64,000 nucleotides of DNA. Source: Methylorubrum salsuginis. Lineage in GTDB: Bacteria; Pseudomonadota; Alphaproteobacteria; Rhizobiales; Beijerinckiaceae. Shown in pieces: positions 46,636-56,590 of this stretch. Under the pieces are notes generated by a model. That model ran no database searches and was not told the origin of the DNA. It worked only from the letters and a program-made list of their open reading frames with translations. The position numbers were made by a program, and so were the translations under genes. The DNA is taken from positions 145,605 to 209,604 of the forward strand of contig NZ_FOSV01000003.1 in assembly GCF_900114375.1 (NCBI RefSeq). The letters are read 5' to 3'. Each line of letters starts with the position of its first letter. Position 1 is the first letter of the stretch.

Positions 46636-47958
46636 ATGCCCCCGTCCCCGGAACACGTCCGCTTCCACCCCACCGTCCCGCCTCGCTTCGCCCCCCTCCC
46701 CTCCGCCCCCGACGTGGCGGTGATCGGCGCGGGCGCGGCGGGAATCGCGGCGGCGCGGCGGCTGATCGCGCGTGGGCTGTCGGTGGCGGTGCTGGAGGCG
46801 CGCGACCGGGTCGGGGGGCGGGCCTTCACAACGGCTCTGCGCGGGCATCCGATCGATCTCGGGGCCCACTGGCTCCATGCCGGGCCGGTCAACCCGCTGG
46901 TGGCGCTCGGGCACGCCCGTGGCGAGCCGCTGCGGCGGGCGGCGCAGGACGGGCATCTCTGGGTCGGGCGCCGCCGCGGACGCACCGCCGAGCAGGCCGC
47001 CTTCGGCCGGGCCTTCGACGTCGCCGACCGGGCGATGACGCTGGCCGCCGGCCTGCGCGAGGACGGACCGGCCTCGAGCGCCGTGCCGCCGAGCCTCGGG
47101 CCCTGGCGCGAGCGGATCAGTCTCGTCCACGCCCTCGTCTCGGGCCGGCCGCTTCAAGAAGTGTCGCTGCACGATTGGCCGAGCCTCGAATACGGCGACA
47201 ACTTTTTCGTCTCCGGCGGCTACGGCGCCTACCTCGCCCGCCTCGCGCTGGATCTGCCGATCCGGCTTTCCGCGCCGGTCGCCGCCCTCGACACCACGGG
47301 GCCGGGCGTCGCGATCCGCCTGGACGACGGTGGAACGCTCGGCGTCCGCGCCGTGATCGTCACGGTGCCGATTCCGGTGCTCCAGCGCAGCGTCCGCTTC
47401 GAGCCGCCCCTGCCGGCGCGCACCCGCGGGGCGATCGACGGCTTCCTGTCGGGCACCTACGAGCACGTGGTGCTGCATTGGCCGTCGGCGCCGTTTTGCG
47501 GCCGCGACCGGCTCGCCAGCATCGTCGGCGGACGCCACAAGCCGCCGGGGATGCTGACCCGGATCGACGGGACGCCGTTCCACTATTTCGAGATCGACAC
47601 CGCCTTCGCGCGAGCGGCCGACGCCCTCAGGGCCGGGCCGGACGCCGAGCGCCGCCTCGCCCGCGCGGTGCTGGCCGAGCATTTCGGCCACCGTGCCCTG
47701 CGCGACCTCGCGATCCCGGCGGTCACCGGATGGCGCCACGATCCGTACGCGGCCGGCTCCTGGGCGGTGGTGCCACCGGGCCACGCGCCGGCGCGGGCGA
47801 TTCTGGGCGAGCCGGTGGCGGATCGGATCTGGTTCGCGGGCGAGGCCCATTCCCGCCAGCAATGGGGCACCGCCGGGGGCGCCTTCGAGGAAGGCGGGCG
47901 GGCGGCGGAGGCCGTCGCCGACCATCTCTCGGCCCGGGGACCGCGCGCCGGCGCCTGA
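46636..47958 (+). CDS. FAD-dependent amine oxidase-family protein
   Basis: 440 residues. The Rossmann FAD-binding motif VAVIGAGAAGIAAARRLI (about 28-45) is followed by EARDRVGGRAFT, as in flavin monoamine oxidases and polyamine oxidases. The C-terminal FAD segment is WFAGEAHSRQQWGTAGGAFE. No signal peptide or membrane helix. It presumably oxidises an amine or a related compound; the substrate cannot be named. It is a single gene between unrelated neighbours. Confidence 0.88.
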   Translation: MPPSPEHVRFHPTVPPRFAPLPSAPDVAVIGAGAAGIAAARRLIARGLSVAVLEARDRVGGRAFTTALRGHPIDLGAHWLHAGPVNPLVALGHARGEPLRRAAQDGHLWVGRRRGRTAEQAAFGRAFDVADRAMTLAAGLREDGPASSAVPPSLGPWRERISLVHALVSGRPLQEVSLHDWPSLEYGDNFFVSGGYGAYLARLALDLPIRLSAPVAALDTTGPGVAIRLDDGGTLGVRAVIVTVPIPVLQRSVRFEPPLPARTRGAIDGFLSGTYEHVVLHWPSAPFCGRDRLASIVGGRHKPPGMLTRIDGTPFHYFEIDTAFARAADALRAGPDAERRLARAVLAEHFGHRALRDLAIPAVTGWRHDPYAAGSWAVVPPGHAPARAILGEPVADRIWFAGEAHSRQQWGTAGGAFEEGGRAAEAVADHLSARGPRAGA

Positions 47959-48146
47959 GACCCATCCGCGATGATCCTGACCCATCGCCGATTGCCCCCG
48001 CGGCGACGGGGCGGCGGGACGGCGGGCCTCCGCCGGACGCACGGAACGGGACCATCGGTCCGGCTCCGTGCCGCTTGGTATGTGACGCTTGCAATTCGGG
48101 CACGATCGGTGCGAACCGCCGCCATGCGGGCGAAGCGGGGGCGGCG

Positions 48147-48773
48147 ATGAACTGGATCGAGGCGATCGGCTATCTCGGCACCGGGCTCACCATCGCCTCG
48201 ACGGCGATGAGCACGATGATCCCGCTGCGGATCGTGGCGCTCTGCGCGAGCTGCGCCGTCATCACCTACGGCCTCCTGATCGGCAGCGCGCCGGTGGTGC
48301 TGACCGAGATGATCCAGATCCCGTTCAATGCCTGGCGGCTCTACCAGATGGTCCGCCTCGCGCGCGACACCGAGAAGGCGGCCTCCGGGGACCTGTCGCT
48401 CGACTGGTTGAAACCCTTCGGCACGTCCCGGCGCTTCCGGGCCGGCGAGGTGCTGTTTCTCAAGGGCGATCTCGCCGAGGAGATGTACCTGATCGAGAGC
48501 GGGCGCTTCCGCATCGCCGAGCACGGCCTCGACGTGAAGCCCGGCGACATCGTCGGCGAACTCGGCATGCTCTCGCCGGGCAACCGCCGCACCGGCTCGC
48601 TCGCCTGCGTCGAGGCGGGCTCGGCGCTCTGCCTAAGCTATTCCGAGGTCAAGCAGCTCTACTACCAGAACCCGGAATTCGGCTTCTACTTCCTGCGGCT
48701 GACGAGCGAACGCCTGTTCCAGGGCGCCGCCGAGACCCTGCGGCCGGACAATGCCGGCACGGAGGTGCTGTAG
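48147..48773 (+). CDS. Membrane protein with cyclic-nucleotide-binding domain
   Basis: 208 residues. The N-terminus has two or three membrane helices (GYLGTGLTIASTAMSTMIPL, ALCASCAVITYGLLIGSA). The C-terminal half is a CRP-type cNMP-binding fold (FRAGEVLFLKGDLAEEMYLI, PGDIVGELGMLSPGNRR). There is no DNA-binding helix-turn-helix, so it is not a CRP-type regulator. Probably a membrane-bound sensor or scaffold. The start ATG at 48147 follows GGGGGCGGCG. Confidence 0.85.
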   Translation: MNWIEAIGYLGTGLTIASTAMSTMIPLRIVALCASCAVITYGLLIGSAPVVLTEMIQIPFNAWRLYQMVRLARDTEKAASGDLSLDWLKPFGTSRRFRAGEVLFLKGDLAEEMYLIESGRFRIAEHGLDVKPGDIVGELGMLSPGNRRTGSLACVEAGSALCLSYSEVKQLYYQNPEFGFYFLRLTSERLFQGAAETLRPDNAGTEVL

Positions 48774-48952
48774 GGCCGTCTCGCTCCCGCCGCGTTTGCC
48801 ACCGAGACTGCATTCGCCAGGGGAAACCGGTGCATGTCGCGCGGACGTGTTTCGTCAACGCCCGCGGGAATGGTACGAGTCCGAGCGCAGCCCCGGCGGC
48901 CCGGAGCGCGCAAGCGGCCAGACGCACACGGCCAGACGCCAGCGGGACACGG

Positions 48953-49156
48953 ATGAGGGGATACGAGGCAAAGGCCCAGGTCATGGCGGATGTCGCCACC
49001 GTGATCGAGCAGGCCCGGCGCGAGGGGCGCGACCTCGCCACGGCCTTGCGCATCGCCCGGGTGACGCTCGCCTATCTCAGCGGCCCGCAGCCGGACCCGG
49101 AACAGGCCCGCGCCCTCGAAGCCTTCGACAAGCAATTGCGCCAGCTGTCGAGCTGA
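48953..49156 (+). CDS. Small hypothetical helical protein
   Basis: 67 residues from ATG 48953 (or 57 from ATG 48983, which has AAAGG upstream). Predicted mainly helical: VIEQARREGRDLATALRIAR and ALEAFDKQLRQL. No known domain. It is translated in the same direction as the preceding gene, 180 nt away. Confidence 0.55.
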   Translation: MRGYEAKAQVMADVATVIEQARREGRDLATALRIARVTLAYLSGPQPDPEQARALEAFDKQLRQLSS

Positions 49157-49169
49157 GGCCGCATCCGCC

Positions 49170-49280
49170 TCAACCCGCTTGGATGATCAGCGTCACGGCG
49201 CCGAAGGCCAGCACGGCCAACACGGCCACGGCCATCAGGATCAGCGCCGCGCGCGACTCGCGGAGTTGGTTCTCTTCCAT
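49170..49280 (-). CDS. Small membrane protein
   Basis: 36 residues: MEENQLRESR then a single membrane helix (AALILMAVAVLAVLAFGAVT). It has a negatively charged front and hydrophobic back, typical of small single-pass proteins. It is convergent with the small gene ending at 49156. Function unknown. Confidence 0.5.
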   Translation of the reverse strand: MEENQLRESRAALILMAVAVLAVLAFGAVTLIIQAG

Positions 49281-49284
49281 AGCC

Positions 49285-49599
49285 TCAGCTTAGGCGCAGC
49301 CGCGGTATCGGGGAAAGCCGATCCGGGCGGTCGTTTCGCCGCGACCGGTCGGCCGCGGGCGTGACGATCACGATGTCCTCGCCGGGCACCGCCTCGACCG
49401 GCGGAACCCAGGGAAGGACGGTCCAGCGGCCGTACCAGTCGGCCGCCACCGAGAAGGCGAAGCGGTGCGTCGGGTCGCAGGCATGGGTGAACGGCAGAGC
49501 CTTCGGATAGGGCCCGCGCCGCGCGGAAAAACCGTCCGAGAACAGGCCGAGCACGGGGGCCGGACGCGCGCGGTCGTCGGAACGGGCGAATGCAGGCAC
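49285..49599 (-). CDS. Hypothetical protein
   Basis: 104 codons from a GTG start. The central part (ALPFTHACDPTHRFAFSVAA, DWYGRWTVLPWVPPVEA) looks like a folded small domain rather than chance sequence. It has no signal peptide and a poor ribosome binding site. It lies just upstream of the 36-residue membrane protein on the same strand. Could be spurious. Nothing else is seen in the 299 bp to the right. Confidence 0.4.
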   Translation of the reverse strand: MPAFARSDDRARPAPVLGLFSDGFSARRGPYPKALPFTHACDPTHRFAFSVAADWYGRWTVLPWVPPVEAVPGEDIVIVTPAADRSRRNDRPDRLSPIPRLRLS

Positions 49600-49898
49600 G
49601 GAAGGAACCTTCGCGAAAACATCGGGGCGGGCCCACCGTGGGCGAGCCGTTTGCGCGTCTCACTGCAAGACCGGAGCCCGCATCCGGCCTGCACTGCCGG
49701 GCGGGGCGGTGGGCGCGTCGTTTTCCCTGCGCGGACGGGCGCTTCGGGGGCCTGCGCCGAGCTGGTTCGGGGGTTGCGATGGTTAAGCGAAACCGTCTTC
49801 GACCGGGCCGCGATGTCCCGGAACGGGACGGCGGGCGGATCGGGACGGCACGCACGCCCCGATCCGGAACCGATGCCTCGCCTCTCGCAGGACCGATC

Positions 49899-50045
49899 AT
49901 GCAGCCCGTCATCGGCGCGCTCCGGCGCCTCCTCCACCGCCGCTTCGCCCATCTCGGCCTTTTGGGCGCCCTGGCTCTGACCATGACGTGGTGGTTCATC
50001 GTCGCCCGCGGCGTGTGGTGGGCCATCGAGTGGGCGACGGCCTGA
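49899..50045 (+). CDS. Small membrane protein
   Basis: 48 residues: basic N-terminus (ALRRLLHRRFAHLG) then a membrane helix (LLGALALTMTWWFIVARGVW). CAGGA lies a few bases before the ATG, which supports translation. No known family. It precedes the leader of the sulfate transporter operon. Confidence 0.5.
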   Translation: MQPVIGALRRLLHRRFAHLGLLGALALTMTWWFIVARGVWWAIEWATA

Positions 50046-50068
50046 GCGGCGCTCGGCGCAGACCCCGC

Positions 50069-50113
50069 GAACGTTCTTTCTAGAGAACGGGCGCGCAGGA
50101 GATGGTTCTTTCT
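50069..50113. promoter_or_regulatory. Palindromes and direct repeat upstream of the sulfate operon
   Basis: GAACGTTC (50069-50076) overlaps the dyad GTTCT-TTCTAG-AGAAC (50073-50088). The half-site GTTCTTTCT recurs at 50105-50113. The arrangement suggests binding sites for a dimeric regulator. Confidence 0.4.
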
Positions 50114-50237
50114 CTCGCGAGGTTTTTTGGAGAAGGCCGTTCCGACGGCGCCCAAAATTGCCCTTGGCGCTCAGGGGAGATGGGCGTTATCGCCCCTGTC
50201 GATGAGCCGGGAGACCCTGCGGCCTCAGCTTGACAAC

Positions 50238-50253
50238 GTTCGTTAAAACGAAC
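50238..50253. promoter_or_regulatory. Perfect dyad before the sulfate-binding protein gene
   Basis: GTTCGTT-AA-AACGAAC is a 7-bp perfect inverted repeat located 55 nt before the GTG start at 50308. It could be an operator for a sulfur-starvation regulator. It shares the GTTC/GAAC ends with the dyads at 50069-50088. Confidence 0.5.
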
Positions 50254-50307
50254 ACTCCCTTCGATGACGAGCGGGCGTCGGCGCCCGCCCCACGGAGGCG
50301 AGACGAC

Positions 50308-51351
50308 GTGACTTCAGGCAACCCGACCAGACCCGGCTTCGCCCCGTTCGGACGGGCGGCCCTCTTCGGCCTCGCCCTGGCGCTCGGCAGCGTCGGCGGC
50401 GCGCAGGCGCAGACGGAAATCCTCAACGTCTCCTACGATCCGACCCGCGAACTCTACCGCGAGATCAACGCGGTCTTCGCCGAGGAATGGAAGGCCAAGA
50501 CCGGCGAGACCATCACGATCCGCGCGGCCCATGGCGGTTCGGGCGCGCAGGCCCGCACCGTGATCGACGGCATCCCGGCCGACGTGGTGACGCTCGGCAT
50601 CCCCTCGGACATCGACGCCATCGCGAAGATTTCGAAGAAGATCCCGGCCGACTGGCGCAGCAAGCTCCCCAACGAGGGCCTGCCCTACACCTCGACGGTG
50701 GTCTTCCTCGTCCGCAAGGGCAACCCGAAGGCGGTCAAGGACTGGTCGGATCTGGCCAAGCCCGACGTGAAGGTCATCACCCCGAACCCCAAAACCTCGG
50801 CGGGCGGACGCTGGAACTTCCTCGCCGCCTGGGGCTACGCCTACGAGAAGGAAGGCAAGGACAAGGAGAAGGCCAACGCCTTCGTCGGCAGCTTCTACAA
50901 GAACGTGCCCGTCCTCGACACCGGCGCCCGCGGCTCGACCGTGACCTTCGCCCAGCGCGGCCTCGGCGACGTGCTGCCAACCTGGGAGAACGAGGCGTTC
51001 CTCGTGCTGGAGGAGTTCGGCAAGGACAAGTTCGACATCGTCGTGCCGCCGACCTCGATCTACGCCGAGCCGCCGGTCGCGCTGGTCGATGCCAACGTCG
51101 ACAAGAAGGGCACCCGCAAGCAGGCCGAGGCCTACCTGCAATTCCTCTACAGCGACAAGGCGCAGGCGATCTTCGCCAAGCACCATTACCGCCCGATCAA
51201 GCGCGAAGCGGCCAAGGCCGAGGACCTCGCCCTCCTGCCCGAGATCAAGCTGTTCAAGATCGAGGATGTCCAGGGCTCCTGGGACGACATCCAGAAGCTG
51301 AACTTCGACAATGGCGGTCTGTTCGACCAGCTCAGCAAGGCCGGGCGCTGA
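50308..51351 (+). CDS. Sulfate/thiosulfate ABC transporter substrate-binding protein
   Basis: 347 residues from GTG 50308, which has GGAGG 9 nt upstream. The longer TTG-initiated form from 50230 is less likely. Signal peptide core ALFGLALALGSVGGAQA. The mature protein has the Sbp/CysP pattern: SYDPTRELYREINAVF, HGGSGAQARTVIDG, TPNPKTSAGGRWNFLAAWGY, and ENEAFLVLEEF. It binds sulfate or thiosulfate in the periplasm; the two cannot be told apart here. It is followed directly by cysT, cysW and cysA. Confidence 0.95.
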   Translation: MTSGNPTRPGFAPFGRAALFGLALALGSVGGAQAQTEILNVSYDPTRELYREINAVFAEEWKAKTGETITIRAAHGGSGAQARTVIDGIPADVVTLGIPSDIDAIAKISKKIPADWRSKLPNEGLPYTSTVVFLVRKGNPKAVKDWSDLAKPDVKVITPNPKTSAGGRWNFLAAWGYAYEKEGKDKEKANAFVGSFYKNVPVLDTGARGSTVTFAQRGLGDVLPTWENEAFLVLEEFGKDKFDIVVPPTSIYAEPPVALVDANVDKKGTRKQAEAYLQFLYSDKAQAIFAKHHYRPIKREAAKAEDLALLPEIKLFKIEDVQGSWDDIQKLNFDNGGLFDQLSKAGR

Positions 51352-51355
51352 CCTC

Positions 51356-52210
51356 ATGGTCGAGCCTCCCCGTCCAAGGCGGCGCTTCCGCCAGCGCAGC
51401 GTGATCCCCGGCTTCGGGCTCACGCTCGGCTACACCCTCACCTGCCTCGGCGTGATCGTGCTCCTGCCGCTAGCGGCGCTCGTCGCCAAGGCCGCCGGGC
51501 TCGGCCCGGCGGGCATCTGGGCGGTCGCCACCGATCCGCGGGTGGCGAGCGCGCTGCGCGTCAGCTTCGGCGTGTCGCTGCTGGCAGCCCTCACGGCCTC
51601 GATCTTCGGCGGCATCGTCGCCTGGGTGCTGACCCGCTACGAGTTCCCCGGCCGCAAGCTCGCGGACGCGGTGGTGGACCTGCCCTTCGCCCTGCCGACC
51701 GCGGTCGCCGGCATCGCGCTCGCCTCCCTCTACGCCCCGAACGGACCGTTGGGGGCGCAGCTCCTCAAGGTCGGCATCGAGGCGGCCTACACCCCGGTCG
51801 GCATCTTCATCGCCATGGTGTTCATCGGCCTGCCGTTCGCCGTGCGCACGGTGCAGCCGCTGATCGCCGAGATCGACAAGGAAGTGGAGGAGGCTTCCGC
51901 CATCCTCGGCGCCTCGCGCGTCGCGACGCTGACCAAGGTGGTGCTGCCGCCCCTCATCCCGGCGGTGCTGACGGGCTTCGCGCTCGCCTTCGCCCGAGGT
52001 GTGGGCGAGTACGGCTCGATCATCTTCATCGCCGGCAACCTGCCCTACGTCTCCGAGATCGCACCGCTCTTGATCGTCATCAAGCTCTCGGAATTCGACT
52101 ACGAGGGCGCCAGCGCCATCGCGGTGATCATGCTCGGCATCTCGTTCCTGACGCTGCTCGCCATCAATCTGGTCCAGGCCTGGAGCCGTCGGAGATTCGG
52201 CTATGTCTGA
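51356..52210 (+). CDS. cysT: Sulfate ABC transporter permease CysT
   Basis: 284 residues, six membrane helices, inner membrane. The EAA-loop is [40 protein letters not shown] is characteristic of CysT/CysU. It starts 4 nt after the binding-protein stop and overlaps cysW by 8 nt. It forms the channel with CysW. Confidence 0.95.
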   Translation: MVEPPRPRRRFRQRSVIPGFGLTLGYTLTCLGVIVLLPLAALVAKAAGLGPAGIWAVATDPRVASALRVSFGVSLLAALTASIFGGIVAWVLTRYEFPGRKLADAVVDLPFALPTAVAGIALASLYAPNGPLGAQLLKVGIEAAYTPVGIFIAMVFIGLPFAVRTVQPLIAEIDKEVEEASAILGASRVATLTKVVLPPLIPAVLTGFALAFARGVGEYGSIIFIAGNLPYVSEIAPLLIVIKLSEFDYEGASAIAVIMLGISFLTLLAINLVQAWSRRRFGYV

Positions 52211-53099
52211 GGCCGTCGCCCCCTTTCCCGACACACGGGACGACACCATCCGCCCGCCGCAGAGCGTGGTGACCGAGCGGCCTTACGTCCGCTGGCTCCT
52301 GATCGCGGTGGCGCTGGCCTTCCTGGCGCTGTTCCTCGTTCTGCCGCTGATCACGGTGTTCGCCCAGGCGCTCGCCAAGGGCTGGGGGGCGTATCTCGCC
52401 GCCTTCACCGAGCCGGACGCGCAATCCGCGATCCGCCTGACGCTGACGGTCGCGGCCATCGCGGTGCCGTTCAACCTCGTCTTCGGCGTAGCGGCGGCCT
52501 GGGCCATCGCGAAATTCGAGTTCCGCGGCAAGAACCTGCTCGTGACGCTGATCGACCTGCCGTTCTCGGTCTCGCCGGTCGTCTCGGGTCTGATCTACGT
52601 GCTGGTGTTCGGCTCGCGCGGCCTGTTCGGCCCGTTCCTGGTCGAGCACGACATCCAGATCATCTTCGCGGTGCCGGGCATCGTGCTCGCCACCGTGTTC
52701 GTCACCTTCCCCTTCGTGGCCCGCCAGCTGATCCCGCTGATGCAGGAACAGGGAACCGCGGAGGAGGAAGCCGCGCTGACGCTCGGCGCTTCCGGCTGGC
52801 ACGCCTTCCGGACGGTGACGCTCCCCAACATTCGCTGGGGCCTGCTCTACGCGGTCCTGCTCTGCAACGCCCGGGCGATGGGCGAGTTCGGCGCGGTCTC
52901 GGTGGTCTCCGGCCACATCCGGGGGCTGACCAACACGCTGCCGCTGCACGTGGAGATCCTCTACAATGAGTACAACTTCGTTGCCTCTTTCGCCGTCGCC
53001 TCCCTCCTTGCCGGCCTCGCTCTTGTCACCCTCGCCATCAAATCCTTCCTCGAATGGCGCTACGCCGACGACATCGCGGCGGGGACACGGCGCCACTGA
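52203..53099 (+). CDS. cysW: Sulfate ABC transporter permease CysW
   Basis: 298 residues, six membrane helices. The EAA-type loop is [40 protein letters not shown] is typical of CysW. It overlaps cysT by 8 nt, consistent with equimolar synthesis. It is followed 13 nt later by cysA. Confidence 0.95.
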   Translation: MSEAVAPFPDTRDDTIRPPQSVVTERPYVRWLLIAVALAFLALFLVLPLITVFAQALAKGWGAYLAAFTEPDAQSAIRLTLTVAAIAVPFNLVFGVAAAWAIAKFEFRGKNLLVTLIDLPFSVSPVVSGLIYVLVFGSRGLFGPFLVEHDIQIIFAVPGIVLATVFVTFPFVARQLIPLMQEQGTAEEEAALTLGASGWHAFRTVTLPNIRWGLLYAVLLCNARAMGEFGAVSVVSGHIRGLTNTLPLHVEILYNEYNFVASFAVASLLAGLALVTLAIKSFLEWRYADDIAAGTRRH

Positions 53100-53112
53100 C
53101 CGGAGCGGCGAC

Positions 53113-54159
<1,047 letters not shown>

Positions 54160-54177
54160 GCGGACGCGCCGCGCATT

Positions 54178-54200
54178 CTCCTCCCCCTTGCGGGGAGGAG
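54178..54200. terminator. Bidirectional hairpin between convergent genes
   Basis: CTCCTCCCC (54178-54186) and GGGGAGGAG (54192-54200) form a perfect 9-bp stem with a 5-nt loop between cysA and the convergent AlgH-family gene. It uses the same CCTCCCC/GGGGAGG core as the other GC-rich repeats in the window. Confidence 0.6.
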
Positions 54201-54207
54201 GGCCGTG

Positions 54208-54816
54208 TTACGCCCGCCCGGCTTCCGCCGACAGCATCAGCGGATCGACCCCCAAGCCCCGCAGCGCCTGATCGTACTTGGTGCCGAGTCCGGCGCCGAA
54301 GATCAGCTCCGGGTCGGCCGGGCAATTGAGCCAGCCGTTGGCCATGATCTCGTTCTCGAGCTGGCCCGCCTGCCAGCCGGCGTAACCCAGCGCCAGCACC
54401 GCGTTCGACGGCCCCTTGCCGTCGGCGATGGCGCGAAGAATCTCCACCGTCGCGGTCAGGCACACGCCCTCGTCGATCTGCAGCGTCGACTGGTCGATGT
54501 GGAAGTCGGCGGTGTGGAGCACGAAGCCGCGCTTGGCGTCGACCGGACCGCCCATCAGCACCGGCATGTGGCCGACCCGCTCGCGCAGGCGGATCGCATC
54601 GGATTCGCTGGCGATGTCGAGCTGGATCAGCAGGTCCGGCATGCTGAGGTCGGCCACCGGCTTGTTGACGATGATGCCCATGGCGCCGTCCGCCGAGTGG
54701 GCGCAGAGATAGATCACCGAGCGCGCGAAACGCTCGTCGCCGATGCCCGGCATGGCGACCAGGAACTGGCCGTCGAGATAGGCCGGATCTTTGAGGGGCG
54801 AGGCGGGACGCTGCAT
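54208..54816 (-). CDS. YqgE/AlgH family protein (UPF0301)
   Basis: 202 residues, cytoplasmic. Family signatures are [44 protein letters not shown] and [14 protein letters not shown]. AlgH/YqgE is widely conserved; a role in redox or gene regulation is suggested but not settled. Normal length. It is convergent with cysA and divergent from the peroxiredoxin gene. Confidence 0.93.
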   Translation of the reverse strand: MQRPASPLKDPAYLDGQFLVAMPGIGDERFARSVIYLCAHSADGAMGIIVNKPVADLSMPDLLIQLDIASESDAIRLRERVGHMPVLMGGPVDAKRGFVLHTADFHIDQSTLQIDEGVCLTATVEILRAIADGKGPSNAVLALGYAGWQAGQLENEIMANGWLNCPADPELIFGAGLGTKYDQALRGLGVDPLMLSAEAGRA

Positions 54817-54985
54817 GGCCCCATGCTAATCCGCCTTGGAGCGTTGATCCATAAGCCAAACGCGCGCGTTCGCCCGCCTCGACAGGGGGCGGCCCCGCGT
54901 CTAACGCTGGCCGGGCACAAGTGGGACATCCCACTCAAGATCCTGCCGGCAAGATCTTACCGGACCGGATGCGAGGAGAGCACGG

Positions 54986-55468
54986 ATGACGATTCAGGTC
55001 GGCGATCACCTGCCCCAGGTCACCTTCCGGGTGAGCGGCCCCGACGGCCCGCAAGCCAAGACCACCGACGATCTGTTCAAGGGCCGCCGCGTCGTGCTGA
55101 TCGGCGTGCCCGGCGCCTTCACCCCGGCCTGTCACCGCAACCACCTGCCGGGCTACGTCACGAACCGCGAGGCGATCCTGGCCCGCGGCATCGACGCCAT
55201 CGCGGTCACCTCGGTCAACGACGTGTTCGTCCTGAACGCGTGGCAGCAGCAGAGCGGCGCCGAGGGCATCGAGTTCCTGGCCGACGGCAACGCCGAATTC
55301 GCCAAGGCCACCGGCCTGGAGATGGACGGCACCGGCTTCGGCCTCGGCACCCGCTCGCAGCGCTACGCCATGCTGGTGGATGACGGCGTGGTGCGGGTGC
55401 TCAACGTCGAGGACACCCCGTCCAAGGCGGAGATCTCGGGCGCGGAAGCGCTGCTGAAGGTGATCTGA
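54986..55468 (+). CDS. Peroxiredoxin (Prx5/hybrid type)
   Basis: 160 residues. The peroxidatic Cys is in GVPGAFTPACHRNHLPGY (PxxxTxxC motif, about residue 49). It reduces hydroperoxides using thioredoxin or glutaredoxin. EFLADGNAEFAKATGLEMD is typical of the Prx5 group. The ATG is preceded by GAGGAGAGCACGG. Single-gene unit. Confidence 0.93.
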   Translation: MTIQVGDHLPQVTFRVSGPDGPQAKTTDDLFKGRRVVLIGVPGAFTPACHRNHLPGYVTNREAILARGIDAIAVTSVNDVFVLNAWQQQSGAEGIEFLADGNAEFAKATGLEMDGTGFGLGTRSQRYAMLVDDGVVRVLNVEDTPSKAEISGAEALLKVI

Positions 55469-55480
55469 TCAGGCTCCAAG

Positions 55481-55531
55481 CCCTCTCCCCTCCCGATCTC
55501 GGGCCTGCCCGATATCCGTTGGGGGGAGGGT
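55481..55531. repeat. GC-rich repeat/terminator between convergent genes
   Basis: CCCTCTCCCCTCCC, the inner CTCGGGCCTGCCCGA (also found inside the carboxylase repeat at 17155-17171), and GGGGGGAGGGTTTT. On the plus strand it ends in a short T run, so it may terminate the peroxiredoxin transcript. Confidence 0.55.
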
Positions 55532-55532
55532 T

Positions 55533-56498
55533 TTACCCCGCCCACCCATAATCCCGCGCGTTCTTCGCTTCGCGATGGAACGCCAGCCGCCGGTCGTATT
55601 CCAGCGGATTCTTCGGCTGCACCAGGGCGCCCTTCGGCACGTTGAGCCAATCGACCAGCCGCGTCAGCATGAACCGCATCGCCGCGCCGCGTGCCAGGAT
55701 CGGCAGCGCCGCGACTTCCGCCGGTTCCAGCCGCCGCACCGCATCGTAGCCCGAGATCATCGCGCCGGCCTTGTCGCGGTGAAAGGTGCCGTCGGCATCG
55801 AAACACCACGCGTTGAGGCTGATGGCGAGGTCGTAGGCGAAGGCGTCCGTGCAGGCGAAGTAGAAGTCGATCAGCCCCGACACGTCGTCGCCGATGAAGA
55901 ACACGTTGTCGGTGAAGAGGTCGGCGTGGATCACACCCGTCGGCAGACCCTGCGGCCAGGAGGCTTCCAGCACGTCGAGGTCGGCCCGGGTGCGCGCGGC
56001 GAGACCGGGCGCCACCGTGTCGGCCTGGGCTTCCGCCTGATCGAACAGCGGGCGCCATGCCCCGACGGACAGGTTGTTCTCGCGCCGCATGGGAAAGTCG
56101 CGGCCGGCTTCGTGCAGCCCGGCCAGAGCGGCGCCGAGCGCCCGGCAATGCTCGGCGTTGGGACGGCTCAGCGAGACGCCGTCGAGAAAGGTCACGATGG
56201 CGGCCGGCCGGCCGCAGAGGTGCCCGAGCGCGGTGCCGGCGCGGTTGCGCACCGGCTGCGGGCAGGCGAGCCCGGCGCGGGCGAGATGCCCCATCAGATT
56301 GATGAAGAACGGCAATTCGGCCTCGTTCACCCGCTTCTCGTAGAGGGTGAGGATGAAGTTGCCGGCTTCGGTGTGCAGGAAGAAGTTCGAGTTCTCGACG
56401 CCCTCGGCGATGCCCTTGCACGAGAGCAGGTCGCCGATCTCGTACTGGCTGAGGAAGGCGCGCAGCGCCTCGTCGGAAACGTCGGTGTAGACCGCCAC
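55533..56498 (-). CDS. thrB: Homoserine kinase ThrB (APH-fold type)
   Basis: 321 residues. Aminoglycoside phosphotransferase-like fold used by alphaproteobacterial ThrB. Signatures are GVENSNFFLHTEAGNFILTL, GVIHADLFTDNVFFIGDD (catalytic Asp and Asn) and LIDFYFACTDAFAYDLAISL. It phosphorylates homoserine in threonine synthesis. It lies 92 nt downstream of ispH on the same strand and is probably co-transcribed. Confidence 0.95.
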   Translation of the reverse strand: MAVYTDVSDEALRAFLSQYEIGDLLSCKGIAEGVENSNFFLHTEAGNFILTLYEKRVNEAELPFFINLMGHLARAGLACPQPVRNRAGTALGHLCGRPAAIVTFLDGVSLSRPNAEHCRALGAALAGLHEAGRDFPMRRENNLSVGAWRPLFDQAEAQADTVAPGLAARTRADLDVLEASWPQGLPTGVIHADLFTDNVFFIGDDVSGLIDFYFACTDAFAYDLAISLNAWCFDADGTFHRDKAGAMISGYDAVRRLEPAEVAALPILARGAAMRFMLTRLVDWLNVPKGALVQPKNPLEYDRRLAFHREAKNARDYGWAG

Positions 56499-56590
56499 GG
56501 CTGTCGCTTCGCGTCAGGATCGACAAAGGAAAGGGGCGCCGTAGGCGCCCCTGGGATCGTGACCGGCCGAGCCGGCGTGGCCCGAAAAGA

